From NCBI GenBank assembly GCA_003279945.1, contig QCGK01000001.1:326213-390212 (forward strand): a stretch of DNA of 64,000 nt. The letters run 5' to 3'. Below, one piece after another: positions 18,154 through 26,275 of this stretch. Numbering within the stretch: the stretch's first letter is position 1; every line of letters begins with the position of its first letter. The notes under the pieces were generated by a model. That model had not been told where the DNA came from, did not search any database, and saw nothing but the letters and a program-made list of their open reading frames with translations. This stretch comes from Prochlorococcus sp. AG-388-A01. GTDB taxonomy: Bacteria > Cyanobacteriota > Cyanobacteriia > PCC-6307 > Cyanobiaceae. The position numbers and the translations under genes are program-made.

Positions 18154-18233
18154 TGACAAACCCGTGACAAACTGAGGGGGTGGAATCCCAGTATTTCCGT
18201 TTCTATCTCATACGTGACAAACTGGTGACAAAC
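18154..18233. repeat. Paired 11-bp-period direct repeats (TGACAAAC family)
   Basis: TGACAAAC occurs at 18154 and 18165, and again at 18215 and 18226, so both pairs repeat with an exact 11-bp period, about one helical turn. The first pair begins 17 bp after the 12-bp palindrome. Comparable pairs lie beside copy 2. They could be binding sites for a regulator or recombinase arm sites. The rest of this 253-bp gap holds no supported gene. Confidence 0.6.
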
Positions 18234-18320
18234 CGAAGACTTCCATTCTTTATACTTTTCTCTGTAATTAGATGCACTAATTGTTGAGAATACGTCTTTA
18301 ATTTCAATAACTTTTTAAAA

Positions 18321-18995
18321 TTAACAATTTTCCTTTATCCAACTTTTATTAGCATCCTCATCACCCAAAGAAAATGCTTTTTTTGCATCTGCACAAGCAC
18401 CTTTAATATCTCCAATATTCTCTTTAGATACACTTCTATTCGTATATGCTAATGCATATGCTGGATCAATTTCTATAGATTTTGTATAGTCAGATATCGC
18501 TCCATAATCATCTTTAATTTTGGATTTTGTATATCCACGGTTGTTATATGCTTTTGAATAATTTGGATCAATTTCTATAGATTTTGTATAGTCAGATATC
18601 GCTCCGTAATAATCTTTTAAATCACTTTTAGCATTGCCACGATTGTAATATGCATCTACATCATTTGGATTAATTTCTATCGCTTTTATATAGTCAGATA
18701 TCGCTCCATAATTATCTTTCAGTCTTCTTTTTGCATTACCACGATTGTAATAAGCACCCCCACTAGGATTAATTTCTATAGATTTTGTATAGTCAGATAT
18801 CGCTCCATAATTATCACCGTTTCTCCCCTTTTCCAAAGCACGATTAAAATAAAACGTATAAGTTTCTGCATTTACTTTTTCAGGTAAAGCAATCAAACCT
18901 GTCGATGATAAAACTACACCAGTTTTAATTAATAATGGATGCCCTAATGGAATTAAAGATAATATTGCGCCAATAAAAGCAGTTCGTTTTTTCAT
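18321..18995 (-). CDS. Exported TPR-repeat protein, long paralogue
   Basis: This 224-aa protein has the same MKKRTAFIGAILSLIP leader, a probable signal cleavage near KVNAETYTF, and four to five clean 34-residue TPRs of the type AYYNRGNAKSDLKDYYGAISDYTKSIEIDPN. From memory, proteins with this leader followed by GAISDYTKAIEINP repeats are common in picocyanobacterial genomes. The last repeat diverges (GDIKGACADAKKAFSLGDEDANKSW) and ends in Cys. It is probably a periplasmic or lumenal scaffold. The coding DNA is a 102-bp tandem repeat. Confidence 0.82.
   Translation of the reverse strand: MKKRTAFIGAILSLIPLGHPLLIKTGVVLSSTGLIALPEKVNAETYTFYFNRALEKGRNGDNYGAISDYTKSIEINPSGGAYYNRGNAKRRLKDNYGAISDYIKAIEINPNDVDAYYNRGNAKSDLKDYYGAISDYTKSIEIDPNYSKAYNNRGYTKSKIKDDYGAISDYTKSIEIDPAYALAYTNRSVSKENIGDIKGACADAKKAFSLGDEDANKSWIKENC
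18465..18810 (-). repeat. 102-bp tandem repeats encoding TPR units
   Basis: The phrase TAGTCAGATATCGCTCC recurs four times at about 102-bp spacing inside the long TPR gene, corresponding to the 34-aa GAISDY unit. The near-identity of the units suggests recent expansion or gene conversion. Confidence 0.8.
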
Positions 18996-19065
18996 ATCAA
19001 AATTTACTTTTAATTAATATACCAACTATGGAGAAAACAAACTTTCTACGATTTCTCTTAAGAGA
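18949..19065 (-). repeat. Duplicated leader/promoter module, copy 2
   Basis: Partner of 18021-18137. It contains the 5' coding end of the long TPR gene, the same TATATT-like element and the palindrome TCTCTTAAGAGA at 19054-19065. Immediately beyond the palindrome the two copies diverge in sequence but keep the same layout, with an 11-bp-period repeat pair starting 16-17 bp away. Confidence 0.85.
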
Positions 19066-19080
19066 CGCTGAAAAAGTGCT

Positions 19081-19171
19081 ACGTAAAACTCACGTAAAAC
19101 CACCATATTTTTTATCGCCCAAATCCGCTGCTATGACATAACCACTATTTTGAATATATTTCACGTAAAAC
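19081..19171. repeat. Paired 11-bp-period direct repeats (ACGTAAAAC family)
   Basis: ACGTAAAAC occurs at 19081 and 19092 (11-bp period), with a third copy at 19163. The position relative to the palindrome matches the TGACAAAC pair beside copy 1, although the half-site sequence differs. It lies in the 214-bp gap between the long TPR gene and the guaA stop. Confidence 0.55.
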
Positions 19172-19184
19172 CGATAAATTCAAG

Positions 19185-19234
19185 TTATAACTGGGTTCTG
19201 AAAATCCGTTTATTCCCACTCAATAGTTCCAGGA
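19185..19234. repeat. Inner copy of the guaA 3'-end direct repeat (putative att half)
   Basis: This copy contains the real last eight codons of guaA and about 25 bp beyond the stop. It aligns with 16862-16911 in the same orientation. Together the copies bound 2.3 kb of accessory DNA. The guaA 3' end is a known integration site for genomic islands in other bacteria. Confidence 0.65.
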
Positions 19235-20796
19235 GGTTTGCTTGTAATATCATAAACAACTCTATTAACTGAAACTACTTCATTAACAATTCTATTTGCA
19301 ATCCTCTCCAAAATCTGAAAAGGAATTCTTGACCAATCCGCTGTCATACCATCTTCACTAGATACACAACGTAAAACTATTGGCCATGCATATGTCCTTT
19401 TATCACCCATAACCCCTACAGTTTTAACAGGCAATAATACTGCAAAAGCTTGCCAAATATCATTATAAAGACCTGCTTTTTTAATTTCATCTCTCACTAT
19501 CCAGTCTGCATCTCTTAAACAATCAAGTTTTTCATTATTCACTTCTCCTAAAATTCTTATAGCTAAACCTGGTCCTGGGAATGGATGCCTTTTTATAATT
19601 TCATCCGGCAAACCTAAAGCAGCTCCCAATTTTCTGACTTCATCCTTAAAAAGTTTTCTTAATGGCTCAACTAATTTAAATTGTAAATCTTTTGGTAATC
19701 CACCCACGTTATGATGACTCTTTATTTTTACAGCTATTCTTTCACCTGTCTTAGGATCAATATTAGTACCAGCACTCTCAATAACATCAGGATAAAGAGT
19801 GCCTTGAGCTAAGTAATGAAAAGGGCCTAGTCTATTACTTTCTTCTTCAAATACTCTAATAAATTCTTCACCAATAATTTTCCGTTTTTGTTCTGGATCG
19901 GTAATCCCTTTTAGTTTGGCAATAAACCTTTCCCTTGCATTAATATATTCAACCTTTATATGAAATTTCTTATCAAAAAAATTCATTAAAAATTCTGGTT
20001 CGCCTTTTCTCATAAAGCCTTGATCTATAAACATGCATGTAAGCTTATTTCCAATTGCTTTATTGAGAAGAAAAGCGAGAGTTGACGAATCAACTCCTCC
20101 TGACAAGGCAAGCAAAACTTTTTTATTGCCAACTCGCTCTCTTATCCTAGGAATAGTCTCCTCTATAAAGGTTTCGGTTGTCCAATCAGCAGCACAACTA
20201 GAAATTTTATAAACAAAATTTTTAATTAACGTCATCCCGAACTCTGAATGAATAACTTCAGGATGAAATTGAACGCCAAATAATTTTTTTCTATCATTTG
20301 CAATTGCTGCATGTAGTGTGTTCTCGGTATGCGCAATTTTATTAAATCCATCAGGCAAACAATTTATTGAATCGCCATGACTCATCCACATTATAGATTT
20401 ATCTGCTACATCAGAAAGAAGGGCAGATTCTTGATCTATGTTGATAGGTGCTCTACCATATTCAGCTTTTTTAGTTGCTGAAATAACAGATCCTCCAAGT
20501 TCTTTGACCATTAATTGCATCCCATAGCATATCCCTAAGATAGGAATTCCTAAATTAAAAATTTTTTCATCACATTTAGGAGCATTTTGTTCATATACAG
20601 AATTTGGGCCTCCACTCAAAATGATACCTTTAGGATTAATTTCATTGATATCCTCAATTGAAATACAATTACTTACCACAAGAGAAAAAACATTTGTTTC
20701 TCTAATTCTTCTTGCAATCAATTCAGAATATTGAGATCCGAAATCTAAAATTAATATTGAAGGATCTCGTTCTTTTTTTAAAGATGTTTGACTCAT
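19210..20796 (-). CDS. guaA: GMP synthase (glutamine-hydrolysing)
   Basis: GuaA converts XMP to GMP using glutamine. The N-terminal class I amidotransferase domain has the nucleophile motif GICYGMQL and the FHPEVIHSE His-Glu pair. The ATP-pyrophosphatase domain has the P-loop [10 protein letters not shown], and the C-terminal dimerisation domain ends in PPGTIEWE. The 528-aa length is normal. Its 3' end is one boundary of the island described at 16.8-19.2 kb, and the coding sequence is intact there. Confidence 0.98.
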   Translation of the reverse strand: MSQTSLKKERDPSILILDFGSQYSELIARRIRETNVFSLVVSNCISIEDINEINPKGIILSGGPNSVYEQNAPKCDEKIFNLGIPILGICYGMQLMVKELGGSVISATKKAEYGRAPINIDQESALLSDVADKSIMWMSHGDSINCLPDGFNKIAHTENTLHAAIANDRKKLFGVQFHPEVIHSEFGMTLIKNFVYKISSCAADWTTETFIEETIPRIRERVGNKKVLLALSGGVDSSTLAFLLNKAIGNKLTCMFIDQGFMRKGEPEFLMNFFDKKFHIKVEYINARERFIAKLKGITDPEQKRKIIGEEFIRVFEEESNRLGPFHYLAQGTLYPDVIESAGTNIDPKTGERIAVKIKSHHNVGGLPKDLQFKLVEPLRKLFKDEVRKLGAALGLPDEIIKRHPFPGPGLAIRILGEVNNEKLDCLRDADWIVRDEIKKAGLYNDIWQAFAVLLPVKTVGVMGDKRTYAWPIVLRCVSSEDGMTADWSRIPFQILERIANRIVNEVVSVNRVVYDITSKPPGTIEWE

Positions 20797-20849
20797 GTAT
20801 AAAAGTTAGCTCAATTTATTTACAAAAGCATAATCAATCAAAATTAATC

Positions 20850-21962
20850 TCATTGAAATAAAGAAATGTACTTATTACCCTTAGTTCCAGCCCACCTTAT
20901 TTTTCTTTTTCTGTCAAAAATGATTGATGCGATTTCCATATCTGTTTTTACATACCTATTTACATATGTAAAAGAACGCTTTTCAATGGTATTTGATAGA
21001 TTTAGGAATAATTTTTTAGCCATAGATTTATTAAATCTTTCAAGTAGTAATAAGGCATCTTCCAGAGTATTTAAATGAGATAATTTGACTATTATTTCAG
21101 GTGGTATTTTTTCTTGAACTGCTAAATAAACAAGAATCTCTATTCTTCCGTCAGCTAAATGATTATGCGTATGAAAGATACCGCCCGCTAATTTAATTAA
21201 TTTTCCGTGATAACCAAAAAGAATTACCGTTTTAACATTTTTTATTGCAGCATCAACTATTAGTGGTCCTATCCAGTTACCAACTTTTATAATCGGCAAC
21301 TTAAGATTACAAGTTTTTGCCAAATTTAATCCATTTTCACCAATAACAAAAACAACTTTCCCTTTAAAGTCATTTTTAATTAATTTTGCTAGCTGAGTTT
21401 TTGCCTCTTCTAATTGATCGGGAGAAGCACTCGAATAAGTTTCAGCAGAAGTTCCAATAATAGATAATCCATTCACAATATCAAATGACTTATTACTAGT
21501 TCTTTCTGCTAAAAACTCCCCATTTGGAAAAATAATTTCTAAGTTTAAATAAAAACCCTGTGGAATAGTATCCAATAAATTTTCAAATATCACTTCTTTA
21601 GCAAAATTAGAAATGCATATCTCTGATGTCTTTTCTTTGATACCTACACCTGATCCAGCAATGATATTTATTGGATTTGTTTGAATTGGATTATTAAGAG
21701 AAATTTTTTCTAATGAGGCTATTGTCCATATTTCTAAGTTTTGAGTAATATCAAGATCTAATCCAGACTTTGCAAAGGAAATTCCTAATGCATGAGTATT
21801 ACCTTTAAGAAAACCAACAGAATGAATCTCGATTTTTATTTCTTTTTTTTCATTAGGAATTTTTATTAATTCATAATTATCAAATGGAAGCCCTACTAGT
21901 TTCTTTAATGCTGATCTAGCAGCTCCAGCAACCCACAAAGGTAAAGAAAATCCTTTTTTCAA
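20850..21962 (-). CDS. cbiD: Cobalt-precorrin-5B (C1)-methyltransferase CbiD
   Basis: CbiD methylates C1 of the corrin ring in the anaerobic-type (early cobalt) B12 pathway. Features typical of the family are GFSLPLWVAGAARSALKKL at the N-terminus, NIIAGSGVGIKEK, the NGLSIIGTSAETYSSASPDQL segment and the later VILFGYHGKLIKLAGGIFHTHNHLADGRIE. The 370-aa length fits. It lies 53 bp upstream of guaA on the same strand and is divergent from the aminotransferase. Confidence 0.93.
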   Translation of the reverse strand: MKKGFSLPLWVAGAARSALKKLVGLPFDNYELIKIPNEKKEIKIEIHSVGFLKGNTHALGISFAKSGLDLDITQNLEIWTIASLEKISLNNPIQTNPINIIAGSGVGIKEKTSEICISNFAKEVIFENLLDTIPQGFYLNLEIIFPNGEFLAERTSNKSFDIVNGLSIIGTSAETYSSASPDQLEEAKTQLAKLIKNDFKGKVVFVIGENGLNLAKTCNLKLPIIKVGNWIGPLIVDAAIKNVKTVILFGYHGKLIKLAGGIFHTHNHLADGRIEILVYLAVQEKIPPEIIVKLSHLNTLEDALLLLERFNKSMAKKLFLNLSNTIEKRSFTYVNRYVKTDMEIASIIFDRKRKIRWAGTKGNKYISLFQ

Positions 21963-22022
21963 ATCAAGTAATTGAAAAATATATAATGAGAACTAATCTA
22001 AGAATGACCTATTTAATACAAA

Positions 22023-23186
22023 GTGGCCATACAACAAAAATTATCATTGATGATTCCTGGACCCACACCAGTTCCAGAAAAAGTTTTACAAGCATTAAGC
22101 AAGCATCCAATAGGTCATCGTAGTAAAGAATTTCAAGATCTCGTAGAAAGTACTTCTAGCAATTTGCAATGGCTTCATCAAACTAAAAATGATGTTTTAA
22201 CAATTACTGGAAGTGGTACTGCTGCAATGGAAGCTGGAATAATCAATACGTTAAGTAAAGGTGATAAGGTAATTTGTGGAGAAAATGGAAAATTTGGCGA
22301 AAGATGGGTAAAAGTTGCTAAGGAATTTGGGTTAGAAGTAATAAAAATTGATTCCGAATGGGGTACTCCTCTTAATCCAGAAGAATTCAAAAAAATATTA
22401 GAAGAAGATAAACAAAAAGAAATAAAGGCGGTAATCTTAACTCATTCTGAAACTTCAACAGGTGTAATTAATGATCTAGAAACTATAAGCAAATATATTC
22501 AGGAACACAACAAAGCATTGTCCATCATTGACTGCGTGACAAGTCTTGGAGCTTGCAATGTCCCTGTAGATGAGTGGAAATTGGATATTGTTGCCTCTGG
22601 ATCACAAAAGGGATATATGATACCGCCCGGCCTTAGTTTTATAGCAATGAGCCAAAAAGCATGGGCAGCTGCAGAACAATCTAATTTACCAAAATTTTAT
22701 TTAAATTTAAAATCCTACAGAAAAAGTCTTTTAAGTAACAGTAATCCATATACTCCAGCAGTTAATTTGGTTTTTGCTTTAGATGAAGCTTTAAAAATGA
22801 TGCGGGAGGAAGGATTAGAAAATATTTTCCTCCGACACAACAAACACAAGTTAGCTATGAGCAATGCTATAAAAGCCTTAAATCTAAGATTATTTGCTAA
22901 TGAAAAATGTTTAAGCCCTTCGATTACAGCAATAAGAACTGGAGAAATGGATGCAGAGAAATTTAGAAAAACAATAAAAAATAAATTTGATATCTTATTG
23001 GCTGGTGGTCAAGATCACTTAAAGGGGAAAATATTTAGAGTGGGTCACTTAGGATATGTAAATGATAGAGATATCATTACAGTAATTACTGCTATTAGTA
23101 ATGTACTTCTTGATTTAGGTCAAATAACAGCTAAAGAAGCTGGTGAAGCATTAGTGATAGCATCTAGATATCTCAATGCAAAATAA
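22023..23186 (+). CDS. Class V aminotransferase (serine/alanine:glyoxylate type)
   Basis: This 387-aa fold-type I PLP enzyme of the alanine-glyoxylate / serine-pyruvate aminotransferase group starts with LMIPGPTPVPEKVLQAL. It has the PLP-binding Asp in SIIDCVTSLGA and the Schiff-base lysine in ASGSQKGYMIPPG. It probably transaminates photorespiratory glyoxylate to glycine. Older picocyanobacterial annotations call it a soluble hydrogenase small subunit, which I think is a misnomer. The start is GTG; an internal ATG at MIPGPTP would remove nine residues. Confidence 0.85.
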   Translation: MAIQQKLSLMIPGPTPVPEKVLQALSKHPIGHRSKEFQDLVESTSSNLQWLHQTKNDVLTITGSGTAAMEAGIINTLSKGDKVICGENGKFGERWVKVAKEFGLEVIKIDSEWGTPLNPEEFKKILEEDKQKEIKAVILTHSETSTGVINDLETISKYIQEHNKALSIIDCVTSLGACNVPVDEWKLDIVASGSQKGYMIPPGLSFIAMSQKAWAAAEQSNLPKFYLNLKSYRKSLLSNSNPYTPAVNLVFALDEALKMMREEGLENIFLRHNKHKLAMSNAIKALNLRLFANEKCLSPSITAIRTGEMDAEKFRKTIKNKFDILLAGGQDHLKGKIFRVGHLGYVNDRDIITVITAISNVLLDLGQITAKEAGEALVIASRYLNAK

Positions 23187-23187
23187 G

Positions 23188-23385
23188 TTAAGTTCCTGGC
23201 TCTTCAACATTTCCACCTAATTCAACAATCTTTTTTCTAAGTTTTATTGATTTTTTCTCATCCCCATTAGTTTGAGCTATTGCAAGAGCAAACTCTAATT
23301 TTTCGAGCTGATGACCACCCTCAAAAAAAGATAATTTCTTCTTTATAGGGCTTTTATTAGCTTTGTATGAAATTTGTAAAGACAT
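23188..23385 (-). CDS. Small conserved hypothetical protein (65 aa)
   Basis: This small charged protein has a Lys-rich N-terminal half and a helix LEKLEFALAIAQTNGDEKKSIKLRKKIVELGG, which looks like a compact helical hairpin. It has no signal, membrane segment or cysteine. It is convergent with the aminotransferase with no spacer, and the coding pattern looks real. I believe similar small proteins occur in other picocyanobacteria but cannot name a family. Confidence 0.6.
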   Translation of the reverse strand: MSLQISYKANKSPIKKKLSFFEGGHQLEKLEFALAIAQTNGDEKKSIKLRKKIVELGGNVEEPGT

Positions 23386-23517
23386 AAAAATTCACGCTTT
23401 ATAAATATTATGCCAATAAAAGGGGACATTATGAGAGAAAAACAAAAATATAATTTGACTATAAAACCAAGCAAAAAATATTTTTTCTAATATTATGTCC
23501 AAACATCTTTAAAATTT

Positions 23518-24030
23518 ATGCCAAACATAAATCTAATCTATTATTTAATCGCTGGTAGTATTTTTGGAGCTTTGGCTCTAAAAACTGGTATCCCTGCAGC
23601 TCCTCTTGCAGGCGCTTTAATAGGCGCAAGCATACTAAGCATCAGCGGCAAAGTGGACATAGCAGAGTGGCCAATTGGCACAAGAACAATATTAGAAATT
23701 GGAATTGGGACAGTTATTGGTACTTCGTTAACTAAAGACTCTTTAGTCGACCTGCAAACTCTATGGAGACCTGCTATCTTAATAACTTTTACTCTAGTAA
23801 TTACAGGATTAGCAATTGGATTATGGACAAGCAGATTACTTAATATAGATGTGATTACAACAATTCTTGGAGCTGCGCCAGGAGGTATTAGCGGTATGAG
23901 TCTGGTTGGTTCAGAATATGGAGTAGGAGCTGCAGTAGCAACCTTACATGCAGTAAGATTAATTACTGTGCTTCTAATTCTTCCTTTAGTTGTGAAATTC
24001 TTGAATTTGTTCGGAATAATAAAATCTTAA
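23518..24030 (+). CDS. AbrB-type integral membrane protein, single-repeat form
   Basis: The 170-aa hydrophobic protein has about five membrane helices. The segments GALALKTGIPAAPLAGALIGASILS and LGAAPGGISGMSLVGSEYGVGAAVATLHAVRL are those of the AbrB membrane family (Pfam AbrB; not the DNA-binding AbrB of Bacillus, despite the shared name). Many relatives have two such repeats in about 350 aa; this is one unit, which would need to dimerise. Function is uncertain. Confidence 0.7.
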   Translation: MPNINLIYYLIAGSIFGALALKTGIPAAPLAGALIGASILSISGKVDIAEWPIGTRTILEIGIGTVIGTSLTKDSLVDLQTLWRPAILITFTLVITGLAIGLWTSRLLNIDVITTILGAAPGGISGMSLVGSEYGVGAAVATLHAVRLITVLLILPLVVKFLNLFGIIKS

Positions 24031-24086
24031 ATTTCTATAGACATATCGCTAATAAAAGATATTTTTAAATAAAAGAAAAAAGTTTA

Positions 24087-24539
24087 ATGCAAAGAGCTAA
24101 GCAGAAAAAACTAATATTATTATCGATAGGAATATACACTCCTATAGCTCTTTTTACATCAAATGCAAAGGCAAGTTCATTTGGGGCAGAAATTTTTTGT
24201 ACTATGAGGGATGGTGGTAATGATCATGAAAGTAGCTGGGATGCGGCATACAGTTATATAAAAAAACAAAAGGGAGGATTGTTCAAAGTTTCACCAAAAA
24301 ATGCAGCAGCGCAAATTACTGAAACAGTTATAAGAGAAAGAGAAAAATTTAAATATTGTGTTGAATACTTAGATAATCTTCATCCAAATAGGAAACTTAT
24401 AAGAGATTTGAAAAAAGAAGAAGAAAGAAAAGAAAAAGAAGCAAAAGATAAAGAAATCAAAATGAAAAGATTAGAAAAAGAATTAGAAGAAACTAGTGAA
24501 GAATTAAGTGAAGATACCTTTGAAAGATATAGTTATTAA
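24087..24539 (+). CDS. Exported hypothetical protein with a charged C-terminal helix
   Basis: The 150-aa protein has a basic N-terminus, a hydrophobic stretch (LILLSIGIYTPIALFTSN) and a likely signal-peptidase site near AKASSF. The mature part contains two cysteines (FCTMRDGG and KYCVEYLD) that could form a disulfide, followed by a long Lys/Glu-rich helix that may be a coiled coil. It is probably periplasmic or lumenal. It is the second gene downstream of the AbrB-like gene, 56 bp away. Function is not recognised. Confidence 0.65.
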   Translation: MQRAKQKKLILLSIGIYTPIALFTSNAKASSFGAEIFCTMRDGGNDHESSWDAAYSYIKKQKGGLFKVSPKNAAAQITETVIREREKFKYCVEYLDNLHPNRKLIRDLKKEEERKEKEAKDKEIKMKRLEKELEETSEELSEDTFERYSY

Positions 24540-24712
24540 TTAATAAAGGTCTCAAAAAAAATTAATATTTTTGGATAGAAGATTTGAAAATTTTAATTTG
24601 TATCTATTAACACAAAATTATATTTATACTAGCTATTTTAGACTAAAAAATAATAAATAAACATTGACTTTTGATGTATTCAAGCCATTATTCAATTAAC
24701 TAAATGATCTGA

Positions 24713-25111
24713 ATGCATATTAATGATGCGGTGTTTTTAGAGGATTTGTGCCCTAAGTTCAGATTAAGACAATGGCGAAAATCTATTCATAGATTTACAG
24801 GAAAAAGTTGTATATATTGCGGAAAACCCTCTGAATCCATTGATCATGTATTACCGCGTAGCCAAGGCGGCTTAACTAAAACAGAAAACTGCGTGCCTGC
24901 ATGTCTTTCTTGTAATGGGGATAAATCAGATGAAAATGCTTTGTATTGGTATAGGAAACAAAAATTTTATGACCCTCGAAGAGCAATGGCCATAAGAGCA
25001 TGGTTAGAAGGAGATTTGAGATTAGCTATAAGATTACTGCAATGGGCTAACCCTAAATTTAGGTTAAATCAAAATTACGAAAAAGATGAAACAAAATATA
25101 AAGCAGCTTGA
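24713..25111 (+). CDS. HNH endonuclease family protein
   Basis: The 132-aa protein has a complete HNH module: CxxC at 33/36 (CIYCGKPS), the catalytic DH at 44-45 (IDHVLPRSQGG), N59, and a second CxxC at 64/67 followed by N68 and K71 (CLSCNGDKSDEN). The four cysteines should bind a structural zinc. The C-terminal segment (DPRRAMAIRAWLEGDLRLAIRLLQW) is helical. It has no methyltransferase, intron or phage neighbours, so it looks like a resident chromosomal HNH gene. The substrate is unknown. Confidence 0.85.
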   Translation: MHINDAVFLEDLCPKFRLRQWRKSIHRFTGKSCIYCGKPSESIDHVLPRSQGGLTKTENCVPACLSCNGDKSDENALYWYRKQKFYDPRRAMAIRAWLEGDLRLAIRLLQWANPKFRLNQNYEKDETKYKAA

Positions 25112-25342
25112 CTACCAAACATTACATATTTTTCTAGAATAATAACTCTCACATATATTTCCCAATTCTCTTGGCGATTCTGGGAATATTAAAATTGTCG
25201 AAAATGAAATGAGAATGACAAATAATTTTTGGTAGAATTGAAAATTAACTAAACTGATTTCTTTATCTATCAAAAGACTATAGCTTTTGCTTACGGTATA
25301 AGTTTTTGATTTCAAATCAGGTTTAACAGCTGTCTTCATCAT
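25112..25342 (-). CDS. Small membrane-anchored hypothetical protein (76 aa)
   Basis: The protein has a polar N-terminal half and one hydrophobic segment (LFVILISFSTILIFP, about 40-54), then a short tail with two cysteines (ICESYYSRKICNVW). A single-pass membrane protein with a disulfide-capable tail is plausible. It fills the space between the convergent HNH gene and the divergent SDR gene exactly. The start could be either of two adjacent ATG codons. No family is recognised. Confidence 0.55.
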   Translation of the reverse strand: MMKTAVKPDLKSKTYTVSKSYSLLIDKEISLVNFQFYQKLFVILISFSTILIFPESPRELGNICESYYSRKICNVW

Positions 25343-25374
25343 TAATTAATACATATGTACTACTTTAGCGAATC

Positions 25375-26253
25375 ATGAAGAATTCCGCAAGGTCACTAAA
25401 TAATAAAAATAAATTTTTAATCTTGGGATGTGGTTTCAGTGGCAGTTTCTTTGCAAAAACCATAAGGAAATTAGGTTTTACTGCTTTAACAAGTTCAAGA
25501 TCTGAAAAAAAAGATCCAAATAATTTCGTATTTGACAGTGAAAACGGTATAGTCCCTAATGAAAATATTTTTGATGGAGTTACACATATTCTTAGTTGCA
25601 TTCCTCCCGACAAAAATGGAAAAGATCCAGTATTAAGAAGTCTTAAAAATAAGCTAAAAAGTTTATCCCTTGAATGGATTGGCTATTTATCTACAACAGG
25701 GGTTTATGGAAACACCAAGGGTGATTGGGTTTCTGAAATTGATCAACCAAACCCTTTCCAAATAAGAAGTCATAAAAGGTTAAATTGTGAAAAAGAATGG
25801 ATTGAATCTGGTTTACCTGTACAAATTTTCAGGTTACCTGGTATTTATGGACCTGGAAGATCGACTTTTGAAGCAATAAAAAATAAAAAAATTCGAGTTA
25901 TCTCTAAAGAAAATCAAGTATTTTCAAGAATTCATGTTGCTGATATTACAAATGCAATTATATATTTATTACAAAATAAAAATTCCTTAAAGTTTCACCA
26001 AATTATTAATATTGCAGACGATAAGCCCTGTTCACAAATAGAGGTTATTCAATATTGCTACGATTTACTTGGTTTAAAAATGCCAGAGCCAATATTATTT
26101 GAGGAAGCAAAACAAGAATTATCACCTATTGCTCAATCTTTTTGGATGGAAAATAGAAGAGTTTCTAATAAACTTTTATGCGAAACACTTGGATATAAAC
26201 TAATTTATAAAAACTATAAAATAGGCTTAAAAAATTGCTATCAGAATAGTTAA
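25375..26253 (+). CDS. NAD-dependent epimerase/dehydratase-like (atypical SDR) protein
   Basis: This Rossmann protein has a nucleotide-binding loop near the N-terminus (FLILGCGFSGSFFAK) and LSTTGVYGNTKGDWVSE. That segment has the usual SDR YG strand but lacks the canonical YxxxK, and it is followed by FRLPGIYGPGRS and SRIHVADI. The pattern fits the YeeZ/SDR_a5 group of extended atypical SDRs. The substrate is unknown. It lies 22 bp upstream of pdxA and is probably co-transcribed with it. Confidence 0.75.
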   Translation: MKNSARSLNNKNKFLILGCGFSGSFFAKTIRKLGFTALTSSRSEKKDPNNFVFDSENGIVPNENIFDGVTHILSCIPPDKNGKDPVLRSLKNKLKSLSLEWIGYLSTTGVYGNTKGDWVSEIDQPNPFQIRSHKRLNCEKEWIESGLPVQIFRLPGIYGPGRSTFEAIKNKKIRVISKENQVFSRIHVADITNAIIYLLQNKNSLKFHQIINIADDKPCSQIEVIQYCYDLLGLKMPEPILFEEAKQELSPIAQSFWMENRRVSNKLLCETLGYKLIYKNYKIGLKNCYQNS

Positions 26254-26275
26254 AAAATAAATTTAAAAACTTTTT

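Noticed and set aside
18160-18240. tRNA remnant near GGAATCCCA in the TPR intergenic region
   Set aside because: No cloverleaf, anticodon arm or CCA-type end can be drawn; only a short chance resemblance to a T-arm.
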